Part shown: positions 1-11,500 of the stretch, one piece after another
Layout of the letters: each line of letters opens with the position of its first letter
Position numbering within the stretch: position 1 is the stretch's first letter
Assembly (NCBI GenBank): GCA_963680875.1
Contig: OY804586.1
Coordinates: forward strand, 52,486,203-52,550,202
Reading direction: 5' to 3'
From: Bathymodiolus brooksi
Lineage: Eukaryota > Mollusca > Bivalvia > Mytilida > Modiolidae
Length of the DNA stretch: 64,000 nucleotides
The notes under the pieces: generated by a model
Seen by the model: only the letters and a program-made list of their open reading frames with translations
Databases searched by the model: none
Told to the model about the DNA's origin: nothing
Position numbers and translations under genes: made by a program

Positions 1-109
1 GAGCTATGCTATTTTAGTCCGCAAGTCCAAAAACGTTTTGATTACGCTACAAAAATATCAAGAAAATCCACTAAAAATATTTTTTTGTTTTCAAATCGGG
101 GATAAAATC

Positions 110-250
110 GTTATCTGCGTGTCTATCCGTGGGCATTGAGATTGTACCACCCTTCAGCATCAATGTGCAACCTTCGGCTTCGCCTCAGGCTATACAGAAG
201 TGCTTCAGGGTGGTACAATCTCAATGCCCACTGGTAGACACGTAGATAAC
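110..250. repeat. Foldback element with 44-bp arms
   Basis: Arms 110-153 and 207-250 are inverted copies with about four mismatches; the loop is 53 nt. No coding capacity. It resembles a small non-autonomous foldback element, but no target duplication was evident. Confidence 0.8.
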
Positions 251-844
251 TGATAGTGCTTACCATGAGCCTACATTTTACAAATCTGTGTTTAACATGC
301 AATGACTAGATCACTCGCCACAGTATCAACTATTTATATGACGTTGAATCGTCAGGTTTTTGGTTGGAACAGGCAAAACAAGGCGTCGGGGTTAAACCGG
401 CTAATGAGATCCCCAATCAAATATGTTTGGTATTGTAATCGGCCATGCGTTTGAGGTCAAACCTTTATTATTTCTCTTCATAATTTTATCTCTCACAAAG
501 TATTCGTTCTATCAATGCCATCTAACTGATATCAATTTTGCTTTCTTGGTTAACGAATATTGTCGTCATTTTATATTTCATTCATGTCAGTGGAAGACAA
601 AAACATATTTGGGTCATGTTTTCAAAGTATGAATATAGAATCTAACAAACAAATGAATGTCCCATTAATCGGTTGAACGCCACCACTTTTCTGTGCCTAT
701 CACAAGACAGAAACTAGATTTACATGTACCTAGATGTCTCGTCTTTTGTGCTTTCAGTTTCTGTTTGCCAGAAAAAAAAATGTTTGGTGTTTTTGTGGTA
801 TTAATATACAAGAAAACACAACCAGTAACTCTCTAAAACATGCA
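251..844. other. AT-rich intergenic DNA, nothing recognised
   Basis: No convincing gene or repeat structure seen. Short open frames here have no domain, splice or repeat support. Confidence 0.5.
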
Positions 845-1235
845 TAAGAAGCAGGAGCTGCTTACCTTTCGCAAGCACCTGAGTTCATTCCCGGCTTTTG
901 GTTGGGTCCGTGTTGCTCATCTTTTCAGTTTTTTGTGTTATCCTATTATGCGTCGTTACTTTCTGAGTTCCGTGTTGTAGTCTTCGTTACGATTTCCACA
1001 TAAAATCGATGTTCGGTTCGTCTTTACCTCCAGTTGTTTGTAGGCGAGCTTTTATTTACGTTATTTGTGTTTGTTTACGTACAGTGTTGTCCAACAAATA
1101 TTTTGCAATGTTTTTGCTTTGTTTGTCTTCGTTGCCAGTTTGTCTATGTTGCCAGTTTCTTTGGATTGTCCAGTTTCTATTGTCCCTTCAATATTCTCTA
1201 ACGTTTTTTTACTTCCATTGTTTTGTAGGATTTCA
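845..1235 (+). repeat. Rep1 dispersed repeat, long copy
   Basis: Starts with GCAGGAGCTGCTTACC and an AGCACCTGAGTTCA core, passes through a GTTCGGTTCGTCTTTACC block and a GTTGTCCAACA block, and ends near ATTCTCTAACG. The same modules recur at many sites in both strands in this window. Short open frames inside it are accidental. The element type is unknown; no transposase or RT was seen. Confidence 0.75.
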
Positions 1236-1304
1236 CAAAAAAACCCAAAGGGATTAAGGTTCTCAGGAAGAGTAAGTAATTAAATTACTCGATCTGGGTT
1301 ATAA

Positions 1305-1490
1305 TAAATAAGGGTAATAACAAAATTACCGAACTCCGAGCAATCTTACAAAGGGAAAGTCAAAACTCATAAGTATATAAACAGACAAAATCAGTCAACA
1401 ACCGGAAAACTGTGAAAACCGTAATGACCCTGACTTGGTACAGGCATTTCTAAAGAAATGGTGGGTTGAATCAGATTTTAAAGCGCTTAT
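1305..1490 (+). repeat. Rep2 dispersed repeat, 3'-truncated
   Basis: Matches the copies at 9633, 18377 and (inverted) 17645. Core landmarks are AAGGGTAATAAC, CAGTCAACAACCGGAAAAC and GACCCTGACTTGGTACAGG. This copy stops at AAAGCGC. Confidence 0.75.
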
Positions 1491-1662
1491 TAAGCTTAAC
1501 GTCATCGCTTCTATAATCTTTACTTGCCATCATTCATTGCTTGATCCATGTACAATATACCTGTCTCGCTGCAGACATGTTTTTGCTGTGATCTTCAAAA
1601 TTTCTTGTTTCCATAACTAGCTTTGGAAATTATTGACTTGGATAGTAATTGGGTGATATGTA

Positions 1663-2005
1663 GTTTAACGCCAACTCTGCAATTTTTCAGCTATATCATG
1701 GCAAGAACAAGTTAATTTTCAATGAGATGATGATGAGATCTGCTTTGTGCTAGACCAACATGCTTAGTTGAATGTTTTAGTTCTAGCTCACTGAAACAAC
1801 AATCCGCGGAGAGACTCGGACACAATAGCCTGATTTCGAGCCAACCAGTCTGTGTTCTTTCTCCGTAATGTGGCATGCTTAGCGGAGAAGAAACAAATAC
1901 CAATTTCATAGTCGTTGCCTTGACCCGATCGGAGATCGAACTCACAATCTACTGCAGTCGAGACGAGCACACTGACCATTGTACTATTGACTTCCATCAA
2001 TGACC
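1663..2005 (-). mobile_element. SINE-C copy (tRNA-derived), minus strand
   Basis: Read on the minus strand, a tRNA-like head has a B-box-like GAGTTCGATCTCC preceded by a GTGCTCGTCTCGACT A-arm region. The body contains TCTCCGCTAAGCATGCC and the tail includes CTTGCCATGATATAGCTG and GGCGTTAA. The same order recurs at 14522, 17382, 29955 and 52565. Confidence 0.7.
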
Positions 2006-2642
2006 GCTCACTGTCCTTGCATGGTACAGGTACTTCAATAAAAAGTGATCGGGTTAAACCATGTTTATGGGCAACATCAGAAGTTGATATATTAGAATTA
2101 CTACAAATGTCAATAGAGAGACATGAACATGTAAATCACGATACAAAATACAGGTTCCTTCTCGTGTGATGTAACAATACGGCATGGCGCATGCATTGAT
2201 ACATGTTTGCAGCATGTGACTTGAAGATTTTCTATTTTCAGAATACCATGTGGTTTTTAACGTGCTGTTCTTTCATGTTTATCATATCGATCATATATTT
2301 ATTATTAGTTGTCCATATGGTGTTAGTATATGGCTAAAGCAATAAAGGATCCCCTTTAGAAATCAACCTAAGGGCTTTTCTTGGTTGATATCAACCATAT
2401 GTTTTACTAATAATTGTGAGAATCGCTTTACAGAAGAATTTTGTTCGCTTAATTATGTATATATATTTTATCGCATTGCGTTCTAGATATATGGTTTTAT
2501 CTATTTAATAATTATTTTATTTGTACATATAATCCGACTGTTTTATAGATTTATATTTCTCAGGGTCTTGTAAGTGTACTAGTTAATAATAAACTTTGTT
2601 GACGCCACAATATCGCTTCTGGCTCGGGATAAAATACTAATA
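2006..2642. other. AT-rich intergenic DNA, nothing recognised
   Basis: No gene or clear repeat seen apart from short AT-rich runs. Confidence 0.5.
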
Positions 2643-3135
2643 CACAGATATATCATGTTTGGGAGGGGTATTTGCGAAAAATACCAGTCTCAAGACGAAA
2701 AATTTCCCGAGCCGAATGGCGAGAGACATTTAGTCTCAAGACTGGTATTGTTTGCAAATACCTCTCACAAACATGATATATCTGTTTAATTACACCGAAT
2801 ATTATTTAGAACACTGGCTAAATAAATAATACCTTTTGTTTGTCGTTTTCAGAACCTAACATGATGTATCTGTTTAATTCTACCGAATGATGTTACATAA
2901 AACGCACAACTGATAACGTTTTACAAATTTTGTTACAAGCGTCTCGGTGAATGGTAAAAACGGCAAATACGATTTTGCAAATACCATGAAAGAAAGTTAA
3001 ATCTTATGCAAATACACCTACGTGAAGTAAGAATTCTGCAAATTCACAATGCAAGGCCTGAATTTGTAACAAAATATCACGGCTATTAAAAATATAACCA
3101 ATCAGAATCCAGCATTCTTATATAAGGTGTAATTA
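2643..3135. mobile_element. Palindrome-headed non-autonomous element, copy 1
   Basis: A 53-bp inverted pair (2643-2695 and 2733-2785) opens the element. About 350 bp follow that match the copy at 43080-43482 closely. TAATTACACC at 2787-2796 is mirrored by GGTGTAATTA at 3126-3135, giving a 10-bp terminal inverted repeat for the inner part. No coding frame. Confidence 0.75.
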
Positions 3136-3555
3136 TATCCGCCAATCCATGTTAAAACTCCCAACACATTCTGGCTTCCATGATTTATTTTTTAAATAAT
3201 AAGAAACTGCGCACCTTTTAAATATGATACAGTAAAACCGTCTAAAGCGAATCTCCTTGGGTCCAACTTGTGTGTTCCGAACATCTGGTGTTCGGTTTAC
3301 ACATGTTATTGTAACAAAGATTTCCTACGCTGGAAAATTCGGTTTATATAGGACTTCGGTTTAGACCGATTCCAATGTAGCAGGTATTATTAACCTGTGT
3401 AAGTACACATCTATATGTATCTAAAAATAGTACTGACCGGTAGCAAACATTCTGAACGAATTACACGAGTGCCCATCCCTAAGAATGATATTTACATGAA
3501 AAATGGACATGATATTAAGAAAATGTTGAACATAACCGTTACGGAACATCTGTGT
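3136..3555. other. Intergenic DNA, nothing recognised
   Basis: No gene, long inverted repeat or tandem array seen. Confidence 0.45.
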
Positions 3556-3897
3556 CACAAATGACCACGAATATGTTTCACTTGTCTTAAACACTTTCCG
3601 GTCCTATCCGCATGCGCGATTTATCACCTGGTTTATAAATAGAGTACCAATACGGGAGCCACCAGTGAAGTAGGAACAGCTTACCCTTCCGGAGCACCTG
3701 AGTTTGCCACCGGTTTTTAGTGGGGTTCATGTTACTCGATCTTTAGTGCTATGCATAATGTTTTGTAAATCGTTGTTTGTACTTTTTGTCATTTTTCGTT
3801 TGGTCGTTGTGTTGTCTGTTCATCTTCTATTTACGGATTATGATTACCCCTTTGGTATCTTTAAAATCTACTTTCTGCGTGAAGAAGGGACATGCAA
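3556..3897 (+). repeat. Rep1 copy, interrupted by a TTAA element
   Basis: Carries the upstream Rep1 module (TTTCCGGTCCT, TTATCACCTGGTTT) and the core (CTTACCCTTCCGGAGCACC) through to CCCTTTGGTATCTT. A TTAA-flanked element sits at its end, and an inverted Rep1 piece lies on the far side at about 4170-4345. Confidence 0.75.
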
Positions 3898-4168
3898 TTA
3901 AGGTGGTACCATACACTTAAGTTAAAATTTGATCTGCTCGTTTAACTTTCTTATTTATTTGGCAGTGTGTTTGAATATATCCACTGTAATAAATATCAAA
4001 ATTTAACAAATTTCAACCAACAGATTCAGAGCTATTAATTCACTACCCACATATCTCTCTATTGTTTTGATCACCGAGATGCTTGAAATCTGCATACAAA
4101 CATCATATTATCAAACGTTCAACTGATTTTAAAGAGTTATCTCCCTGTAGTGTATGGTACCCCCTTAA
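3898..4168. mobile_element. TTAA-flanked MITE, copy 1
   Basis: The 263-bp body (3902-4164) begins GGTGGTACCATACACT and ends AGTGTATGGTACCCCC. It is flanked on both sides by TTAA (3898-3901 and 4165-4168). An inverted copy is at 25492-25772. TTAA target duplication is typical of piggyBac and Kolobok DNA transposons; which one is unresolved. No transposase frame. Confidence 0.8.
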
Positions 4169-4169
4169 G

Positions 4170-4345
4170 GTTTGAAGATACCAAAGGTTAATTGGAGCCC
4201 TATATTGAAGTATAATACGAAATACAGAAGAAAATAAAGTTATTATGGTCTGCATATTATTACAATGAAAACAAAAGATTAAGCAATAAGAATCCCACAA
4301 AAAGGGGATGAATTCATGTGCTCCAAAGGGTAAGTAGTTACTCTT
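4170..4345 (-). repeat. Rep1 fragment, minus strand
   Basis: Begins GTTTGAAGATACCAAAGG and ends near GCTCCAAAGGGTAAG, the reverse complement of the Rep1 tail and core. It faces the + copy at 3556-3897. Confidence 0.6.
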
Positions 4346-5100
4346 CTGGTATTGAACCCGTCGTGTTAATAATTTTGAAAATCTGACGATAAGTTGTACG
4401 ATTTCATCAATGTCGACATTTCATTGATGAAGTTACAGTAAAACTAAGACATGGATAACCTCCACCTAGGACCCCATGTTGTTAAAACAGCACTCAATCT
4501 CCCCATTGCAAAGTACACCTCCGTCCGCTGATTGTGTGGCGCAACCTTACAAGTTACAAGTTACAAGTACATCTTCCCTTTACTTGTAGCAACTCATATA
4601 TACAGTTTAGCCGATAATTTCTGCAAGCAGAATTTTTGCGGTGTTGGACTAAAAAGAGGATATCTATTTCTTGCTGATTTTTTTCCTGCGGTTTGAAAAT
4701 ATCGGCGCAGAAAAAATGTGTTTGTATTACAGTATATACATATAAACCAATATAAACCAGTACCATATCTTTTTATCTATAATATGCACGTTTTATTGTT
4801 TGTTTAGTTTATTCTTCTGATGAATTGTTGGTATACAGCTAAATGCACTAATAGGCAATTTTATATTTTACTTTAAGCTGAACACATATTTCTATCATCA
4901 ATGTTTTATTTCTAAATCTGGTAGAAGTGGAAGTTAATTTGTATTTTTTTCCCACTCCACGATATATCCGAAATACTGGTAAAGTTGGCGTTAAACACCA
5001 ATCAATCATATTGTTATCGTATTGTATAATACTATATTGATATTATCCAAAATAAATTTTATCTTTATCATAGCAGAAATGTTGCATTCGACGTTAAACA
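4346..5100. other. AT-rich intergenic DNA, nothing recognised
   Basis: Contains a short triple TTACAAG run near 4550 and a SINE-like tail (GACGTTAAACA) at 5090. No gene support. Confidence 0.45.
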
Positions 5101-5101
5101 G

Positions 5102-5152
<51 letters not shown>
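5102..5152 (+). repeat. (AATC)n microsatellite at a SINE-type 3' end
   Basis: About 12 AATC units follow a GTTAAACAGC tail, the same arrangement as at the 3' ends of the SINEs in this window. Confidence 0.9.
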
Positions 5153-5812
5153 CCACAGTTAACTTAGCTGGGTTTATTTGTATTTTATTAGTATTTAGCT
5201 CCAGTAAAGAAAACAAATATAGCCATGGTTATTTGATGCGCTAAATAAATATTGATTTCTTTTATTCTTCTATCCAATAACAAGATACAGCATCTCAAAT
5301 TTAGGTCTATTGTTAATGCAAACTCCGGACAGTTTTCGTATCCGCTACCGAACATGGTTAATCCACTGGATAAACGGAAAAAGCCGGTGGCAGTGACTAG
5401 TGGAGGGTAGTGTGCGGACCGGAGCTGGTAACTGTCCAGAGTTTGTTATTAATGTGTCGTCTTAACATACTGGTATATTTTCTTATTTGTCCAATAACTG
5501 AGACAAACATCTAAGATGTTGGTCTATTTTTAATGTTTTCTTAACTTACTAGTATTTTTTATTCTTTGTCCAAAAACTGGGACAACCATCTCAGATTATG
5601 GTCCAGTGTATGTTCTACATATTAATGTTTTTCTAACATGGGGATACAGGTAAACGTGTTACGGTAGCGTAGGATGAAATAAATCATCAACAAAAATCCT
5701 TTGAAAATATCAGGTGAAGCTATTCCGAACTGATTACGTCAAGGTGTCTTACTCATTGTGACGTCACAATAAAATCTATGAATATGAAAAAAAATGTCAG
5801 ATTTAACTACTA
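5153..5812. other. Intergenic DNA, nothing recognised
   Basis: An imperfect local duplication of an AACTGAGACAACCATCT-like stretch occurs near 5500 and 5580. No gene seen. Confidence 0.4.
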
Positions 5813-6825
5813 GACTGTCAGAAGATGGGTAGTCTATTACTAAGACCACATGTATACCCACGAGTTAGCTTTAATCACTGACCGCATCTATCAGATATTT
5901 ATTAGTATCTGTCCATTCTATATGACTGACCATGATGAATATCACACTGTGTATCGACCTCACCTGAAATAGAATTTAAAACATTATCCTTTAACATGCT
6001 GTAAATGTCACAAGACTGACGTCCGTTTTGTACGTTGTGCCATCAACTTGGGATGAACATACAAGCTACCGTAAAGACACATGAGGCCATTGGAACACAC
6101 TACTAGAACTAGTAATCAAAGCACTGTCAAACCTGTATTGAGAGGTCACCTTTGGGACAAAGAAAAAGTGGCCTTATAAGACAGATACCTCTTAAAAGAG
6201 GTTCAATTCATATGAAGACTGTCAGAGGATGGGTAGTCTATTACTAAGACCACATGTATACCCACGAGATAGCTTTAATCACTGACCGCATCTATCAAAT
6301 ATTTATTAGTATCTGTCCATTTTATGTGACTGACCATGAGGAATATTACACTGTATATCGACCCTTCCTGAAATAGAATTTTAAAACAATTGTCTTTTTA
6401 CTTGTTGTAAATGTCACAAGACTGACGTCCGTTTTGTACGTTGTGTCGTCAACTTGGGATAAACATACAAGCTACCGTAATGACACATTGAAACACACTA
6501 CTAGGATTAGGTTTAGCTTTGTTTTATGGTGTTTAATGCCACTTTCAACAATATTTCAGTTATATCATGGCGGTCAGTTTTATTGGTGGAGGAAATTGGA
6601 GTAACCGGAGAAAACCACCGACCTGTCGCAAGTCAATGACAAACTTTATCACATAATGTTGTCAACCTCGCCCTGAGGGGAATTCGAACTCACAACATCA
6701 ATGATGATAGGCACCACTAGCATTAGTACAACAGTAAAACCTGTATTTAGAGTTCACCTTTAGGACAAAGCAGAAATGGCTTTACAAGACAGGTAACCTC
6801 TTAAAAGAGGCTCGATTCATATGAA
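5813..6825. repeat. 404-bp tandem duplication, second copy interrupted by a SINE
   Basis: Copy 1 is 5813-6216. Copy 2 starts at 6217 with GACTGTCAGAGGATGGG and runs, apart from the SINE at 6511-6716, to about 6825. The unit's 3' end lies inside a GGTCACC-type MITE, so the duplication breakpoint cut that element in copy 1. Confidence 0.85.
6511..6716 (-). mobile_element. SINE-A copy, minus strand, with target duplication
   Basis: Reads (minus strand) from a GAATTC B-box region through ACAGGTCGGTGGTTTTCTCC and CCACCAATAAAACTGACCG to GGCATTAAACACC. Flanks CTAGGATTAG (6501-6510) and CTAGCATTAG (6717-6726) form a 10-bp target duplication with one mismatch. It is absent from the first copy of the surrounding 404-bp duplication. 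Confidence 0.85.
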
Positions 6826-6916
6826 ATTTTCTGACAGGATAAGATAAGGTGACCTTTAGATACAGGTGTCTGCTTAATAGAGGGGACTGCATGGGCAGGA
6901 TTGACTATACGTTCCT
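6730..6916 (-). mobile_element. GGTCACC-type MITE, minus strand
   Basis: Homologous to the copies at 28409-28583 and 41288-41470. Internal CCTCTTAAAAGAGG palindrome and AAACCTGTAT end are recognisable. Non-coding. Confidence 0.65.
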
Positions 6917-7313
6917 CTTAATATGTCGAGTAGTGTTATCAATTAATCAGTGTCCGCGATGGACGTGATTATTAAGTGGCTATCATGGGTAAAATGGTTT
7001 CGTTAAATTCCTGATCATGGCCAGATATATTCGATATATCATTGTTTGATTTGGTTGTTTAGTCATGGACTTGTTGCATGGAGATCGTCGGTTTTCGATT
7101 GAGTACTCTGACAAATACACGTTAGAGAAACTCGAAGGAACAATACAGAAAATTAATCTTTACCAATAAGACTGAGGTTTTTAATGTCATTTCTGACAGT
7201 GCATCGTACGTTCATTCAGGGGGTTCGCAAGAAACATGAACAGAAGCTATCCCGATCATGCAATTTTACTTTCCTCTATATAGATGATGTCATTTTACTA
7301 CACATTTCAACGC
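6917..7313. other. Intergenic DNA, nothing recognised
   Basis: No gene or repeat family recognised. Confidence 0.4.
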
Positions 7314-7470
7314 TTACTGCAAGTGATAAAGTTTACCAGTTGCTTGCCCATGGTCGGTGGTTCTCTCCGGCTTCTTCCACCACTAAAACTGGTCGCCATG
7401 ATATAGCTGAAATATTGCTGAAAGTGGCGTTAAACTCCAAACATCAATCAATCAATCATCATCAATCTAA
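7314..7470 (+). mobile_element. SINE-B 3' part
   Basis: Contains AGTGATAAAGTTTACCAG, the shared GGTCGGTGGTTCTCTCC and CCACCACTAAAACTGGTCGC modules, and ends in a short AATC run. The tRNA-like head is missing. Confidence 0.75.
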
Positions 7471-7540
7471 TCCATCGAGCTTGAAATAAAGGATACATCA
7501 AATACAGTTACATGTAGGTCTTCTTCAAATCTTGACAGAG

Positions 7541-7795
7541 GCCCGACTGGCTCAATGAGTTAGGTAGTTGGATTACCTAACAACTCATACAAGCCTATCA
7601 CCAATACGACGTTGGTTCGCGCCAAGCTTTGTAAATTACATAAAAGGGTGCACTCGACACGCAGCCGCATGCTTGCCCATGGTCGGTGGTTCTATCCGAG
7701 TACTCTCGCTTCCTCCACCACTAAAATTGGTCGCCATGATATAGCTGAAATATTGCTGAAAGTGGCGTTAAACACAATAAATCAAATAAATCAAA
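7541..7795 (+). mobile_element. SINE-B copy, near full length
   Basis: The head CTGGCTCAATGAGTTAGG fits a tRNA A box and TTGGTTCGCGCC fits a B box, about 60 bp apart. The body and tail (GGTCGCCATGATATAGCTG, GTGGCGTTAAACAC) are shared with SINE-A. Pol III promoter is intact by eye. Confidence 0.8.
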
Positions 7796-7827
7796 ACAAA
7801 TCTTGACTAATCATATCCTTTCGATAT

Positions 7828-8073
7828 TCATTACCGGTCACTTGGTTTGTAACTAGAGTAACACGATGTGTGTAACTAGCGCAACAGGAACAGCTTTACC
7901 TTCCAGAGCACCTGAGTTCACACGGTTTTTAGTGTGGTGGGTGTTGCTCAATTTAGTTTTATATGTAGCGTTTTGTAGGTCATTGCTTGTCTTTCTTTTC
8001 TTGGCCATTGTAATTTGTCCTTGTCCGACTTACGATTTCTTATTATACCCCTTTGGCATCTTCAAACTTCACT
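7828..8073 (+). repeat. Rep1 copy
   Basis: TCACTTGGTTTGTAACTAGA, AGCACCTGAGTTCAC and CCCTTTGGCATCTTCAAAC mark the usual Rep1 order. It directly abuts a SINE-B. Confidence 0.7.
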
Positions 8074-8076
8074 TTT

Positions 8077-8365
8077 GGAGGGCCCGGTGGCTCAATGAGT
8101 TAGGTCGTTGGATCTAACAACTCATACAAGCCTATCACCAATACGGCGTGGGTTCGTGCCCGACTTTGTAAATTACAAAAAAGGTGCACTCGACTCGTAG
8201 CCCCATGTGATAAAGTTTACCAGTTGCTTGCCCATGATCGGTGGTTCTCTCCGGGTACTCCGGCTTCCTCCACCTCTAAAACTGGTCACCATGATATAGC
8301 TGAAATATTGTTGAGAGTGGCGTTAAAACACCAAAAATCAAAAATCAAAAAATCAATCATCATTT
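8077..8365 (+). mobile_element. SINE-B copy, near full length
   Basis: Head GGCTCAATGAGTTAGGTCG, B box GTGGGTTCGTGCCCG, tail GTGGCGTTAAAACACC followed by imperfect AAATC repeats. Confidence 0.8.
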
Positions 8366-8489
8366 TTGGTTTTGTTCTACATATTCATTTACGGGGAACA
8401 GAATGAGATTAATTGGTTGTGCATTTGTATTTCTTGACTCATAGCAATGTCATTTAACCCAAATCTACGCTCATACTGGTGCCATATAC

Positions 8490-8990
8490 ATTGCAAATGC
8501 ACATGCTTGCAAATGTGAATGCACTTATTTCATCAACTATAAATGCACATGTTACAAAATGTGAATACACTGGTTTAACAAGATATGTTAATACACTCTT
8601 TAAGGGGTTATACACTCACTTTACCCATTGTAAATACACATTTTAATAAATGTGAATGTATTATGTATGTGAAAATACACATGCTCGAAAATGTGAATGC
8701 ACTAATTTCACAAATTGTAAATGCACACGTTACGAAATGTGAATGGACTGGTTTAACACGATATGTTAATACACTCTTTAAAGGATGATTCACCCACTTT
8801 ACCCAGTGTAAATACACATGTTATTAAATGTGAACATACTACCAGTCACCAAGTGAAAATGCACGTACCTTTAAATGTGAATACACTAGCTGTGCCAGTT
8901 GTAAATACACGCAATATAATGGGGTCACCGATTGTTGAAACACATTTTCTTAGATGTGAATAGAGTGTTTTCGCCAAATTATGAACATTA
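8490..8990 (+). repeat. Degenerate minisatellite, about 45-bp subunits in a 178-bp higher-order unit
   Basis: AAATGTGAAT and AAATRCACAT blocks alternate throughout. The stretch starting at 8541 matches the one starting at 8719 (178-bp period). Both strands give short artefactual frames. Confidence 0.75.
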
Positions 8991-9040
8991 CACTGGTTTA
9001 CCAATTGGTAAATACCAAGTCAATAATTCTAAATACTAAT

Positions 9041-9298
9041 ATGGGTTGTGGTTTATGGTTTATGGTGGTTAACGCCACTTTCAACATTATTTCAGTTATA
9101 TCGTGGCTGTCAGTTTTATTGGTGGGGAAACCGGTGAAAACCACCGACCTGTCGCAAGTCACTGACAAACTTTATCACATAATGTTGTACACCTCGACCT
9201 GATCGAGATTCAAACCCACAACGTTAGTGGTGATAGGCACTGATTGCATAGGCAGTTGTAAATCTAGCTCCCATACGATCACTGCCACAACGGCCCCT
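9041..9298 (-). mobile_element. SINE-A copy, full length, minus strand
   Basis: Runs on the minus strand from the GGGGCCGTTGTGG head at about 9298, through the internal tRNA-like region (GGGTTTGAATCTCG), to the GGCGTTAACCACC tail. Full modular order is kept. Confidence 0.85.
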
Positions 9299-9499
9299 CT
9301 ATATACTAGTACTTCCCTAAACATATATACTACAGTGTATATACTTGGTGTATGCTCTAACACTTTAATACCTTGTTCGTCCTTGGACTAATATTATTAT
9401 GACAAAATGACAGCTTATAGCTTTTGGAAACACGAACATTGTACAAAAATAGGCAGAATTGTCATTTCAAGCTTTAGTTGGTGATTGAAGTGACCAATT

Positions 9500-9610
9500 T
9501 CTGTGCATTGTTTTGTAGATCGTTGTTTTTTTCTGTTGGCAATGGTATTGTTTGTCCTTCTGTTTACGGCTTCTGATTTCCATTTTGGTATCTTCAAACT
9601 TTTTTTATTT
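9500..9610 (+). repeat. Rep1 3' fragment
   Basis: GTTTTGTAGATCGTTG through TTTGGTATCTTCAAAC matches the Rep1 end module. Confidence 0.65.
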
Positions 9611-9632
9611 TCATGCTTGTTTGAGTATCTGT

Positions 9633-9869
9633 AAATAAGGGTAATAACAAAATTACCGAACTCCGAACAATCTTACAAAGGGAAAGTCAAAACTCATAAT
9701 TATATAAACAGACAAAATCAGTCAACAACCGGAAAACTGTGAAAACCGTAATGACCCTGACTTGGTACAGGCATTTCTAAAGAAATGGTGGGTTGAATCA
9801 GATTTTAAGGCGCCAAACCTCCCGCTCTCATTACGGTTCAAAGGTTCCGGCTGTCACTGTAACAGTATT
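9633..9869 (+). repeat. Rep2 dispersed repeat, full copy
   Basis: Extends from AAATAAGGGTAATAAC to GGCTGTCACTGTAACAG, close to the copy at 18377-18612. Confidence 0.8.
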
Positions 9870-9974
9870 AAATACAGGAACAAAGTAGGTTATTTAATAG
9901 TCAAAACAAGGAGTGAACAATATATATATATTACACTTAATTGGTCACTGACGTTACGGTTGCTGTCGTTGACT

Positions 9975-10202
9975 TATCGTATGTTAGTTGGATTTACAAC
10001 TACCAGTGCAATCAGTGTCTATCACCACTAACATTGTCAATTCGAATCCCGTTCATGGCGAGGTGTACTCGATATAACATTATGTAATAAAGTTTGCCAG
10101 CTACCCGTCGCATATCGGTAGTTTTCCCTTGGTACTCCGATCTCCTCTACAAATATAGCTGACCGCCATGATGTAACTTGAATGTGGCGATAAACACCAA
10201 AC
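9975..10202 (+). mobile_element. SINE-A copy, diverged
   Basis: TTAGTTGGATTTACAACTAC, B box CAATTCGAATCCCG, CGAGGTGTACTCGATA and a shortened GGCGATAAACACC tail are present; the middle domain is degraded. Confidence 0.7.
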
Positions 10203-10734
10203 CCTACCTCCTGACGTTACGGGGAATACCTCTCCTTTTATATATGAATATGCAAGGTACTCTAACAATTTGCTTAGACAAATAGGGAATTCATCTATGT
10301 TTAATGGGATGTGTTACAATCTGTTATTTTATTTTTGCATCAAGTTTCCCTTCATACTTTTCGTTTATCGTAAGGTGTAAAAACACTAAATAATTTCTTT
10401 AAAACTTTCTACTTTTTTGTTTTGCTTTTTAGCAAACCTGGTTATTTTGTCTGAAATTTAACCATTCCAAGCAAAATAAATTTCAATTTTTGAAAAGTGT
10501 TTTTTTTCCATTACAACGGCGATCATGTATAAATTCTAGAAACCTCTCTAAAATTATGATATATCAATAGTGATATTAATATGCTGAATTAAGCTTGGTG
10601 AAAATAAACGAAATCTTTCAAATCTCAAGTTGGCGCCAAAATATGTCGAGGCAATTTTATTTCTTGAATATATTAAGGGGATAACAATATAGTGTTTATT
10701 GCTATAGTGATGATGATGACTGCTAGAGTAGCAT
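10203..10734. other. AT-rich intergenic DNA, nothing recognised
   Basis: No gene or repeat family recognised. Confidence 0.4.
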
Positions 10735-10925
10735 GACGGGTGCCACTAATGCAGCAGGAACTGTATGCCCTTCCAGAGCACATGCGTTCACTCCGATCTT
10801 TAGGGGGTCATGTTACTCGATCTTTAGTTTTATGTGCAATGTTTTGTAGATCATTGTTTGTTCTTTTAGCCATTGTGTTGTCTGTCCTTAGATTCTGGTT
10901 CCTCATTTGACATCTTCAGGCTCTT
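10735..10925 (+). repeat. Rep1 copy, short
   Basis: GCAGGAACTGTATGCCCTTCC through TTGACATCTTCAGGCTC matches Rep1. Confidence 0.65.
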
Positions 10926-11170
10926 CTTGTACTAGACCAAGACGCTGAGCTGGATTTTGACAGTGCTAGATCACTGAAACAACAGAAATAAAGTAAAGAT
11001 GTAGCTATGCTCAAACACATTTGCCTTACTCCAGACCTTTGGTCTTAATCCATATTGATGATTGCTAACCGGTGAAGCAGCACACGCCAATTACATAATC
11101 TTGTGTGACCAGACTGGAGTAGAACTTCAAAAACCGTTCTAACCCATATTCCACCGAGGCGGTTCTCAGT
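10926..11170 (-). mobile_element. SINE-C relic, minus strand
   Basis: TAGACCAAGACGCTGAG and CTAGATCACTGAAACAACAG match the SINE-C body. The head is degraded. Confidence 0.4.
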
Positions 11171-11500
11171 AGTAGAGTATCATAACATTACACCGACTCA
11201 ACTTTTCTAAGCAAACAATCCAACATGTTTGATCTTCATAACCTGTATAATTATACACAAAAGCAATAAGCCATTTTTGTAGACTAACAAAAATATTTCA
11301 GCTTTCATAGAAACATATTTGGTCAGCCTAATAACATGACATTGCATGCCATCTTGACACCATATGTGGTATATCACAGGATCAGACACACCTCCAAATT
11401 AAAGTCAGATATATAATGTATGTTTCTTACAATGTTATATATGTCATGGTAATAGGTTTCAACCCATAAAACTACGTCAACTCCAGCGCTTTTATTTCAA
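11171..11500. other. Intergenic DNA, nothing recognised
   Basis: No gene or repeat recognised. Confidence 0.4.

Noticed and set aside
5755..5770. TGACGTCA palindrome as a CRE site
   Set aside because: An 8-bp match far from any gene is expected by chance in 64 kb.
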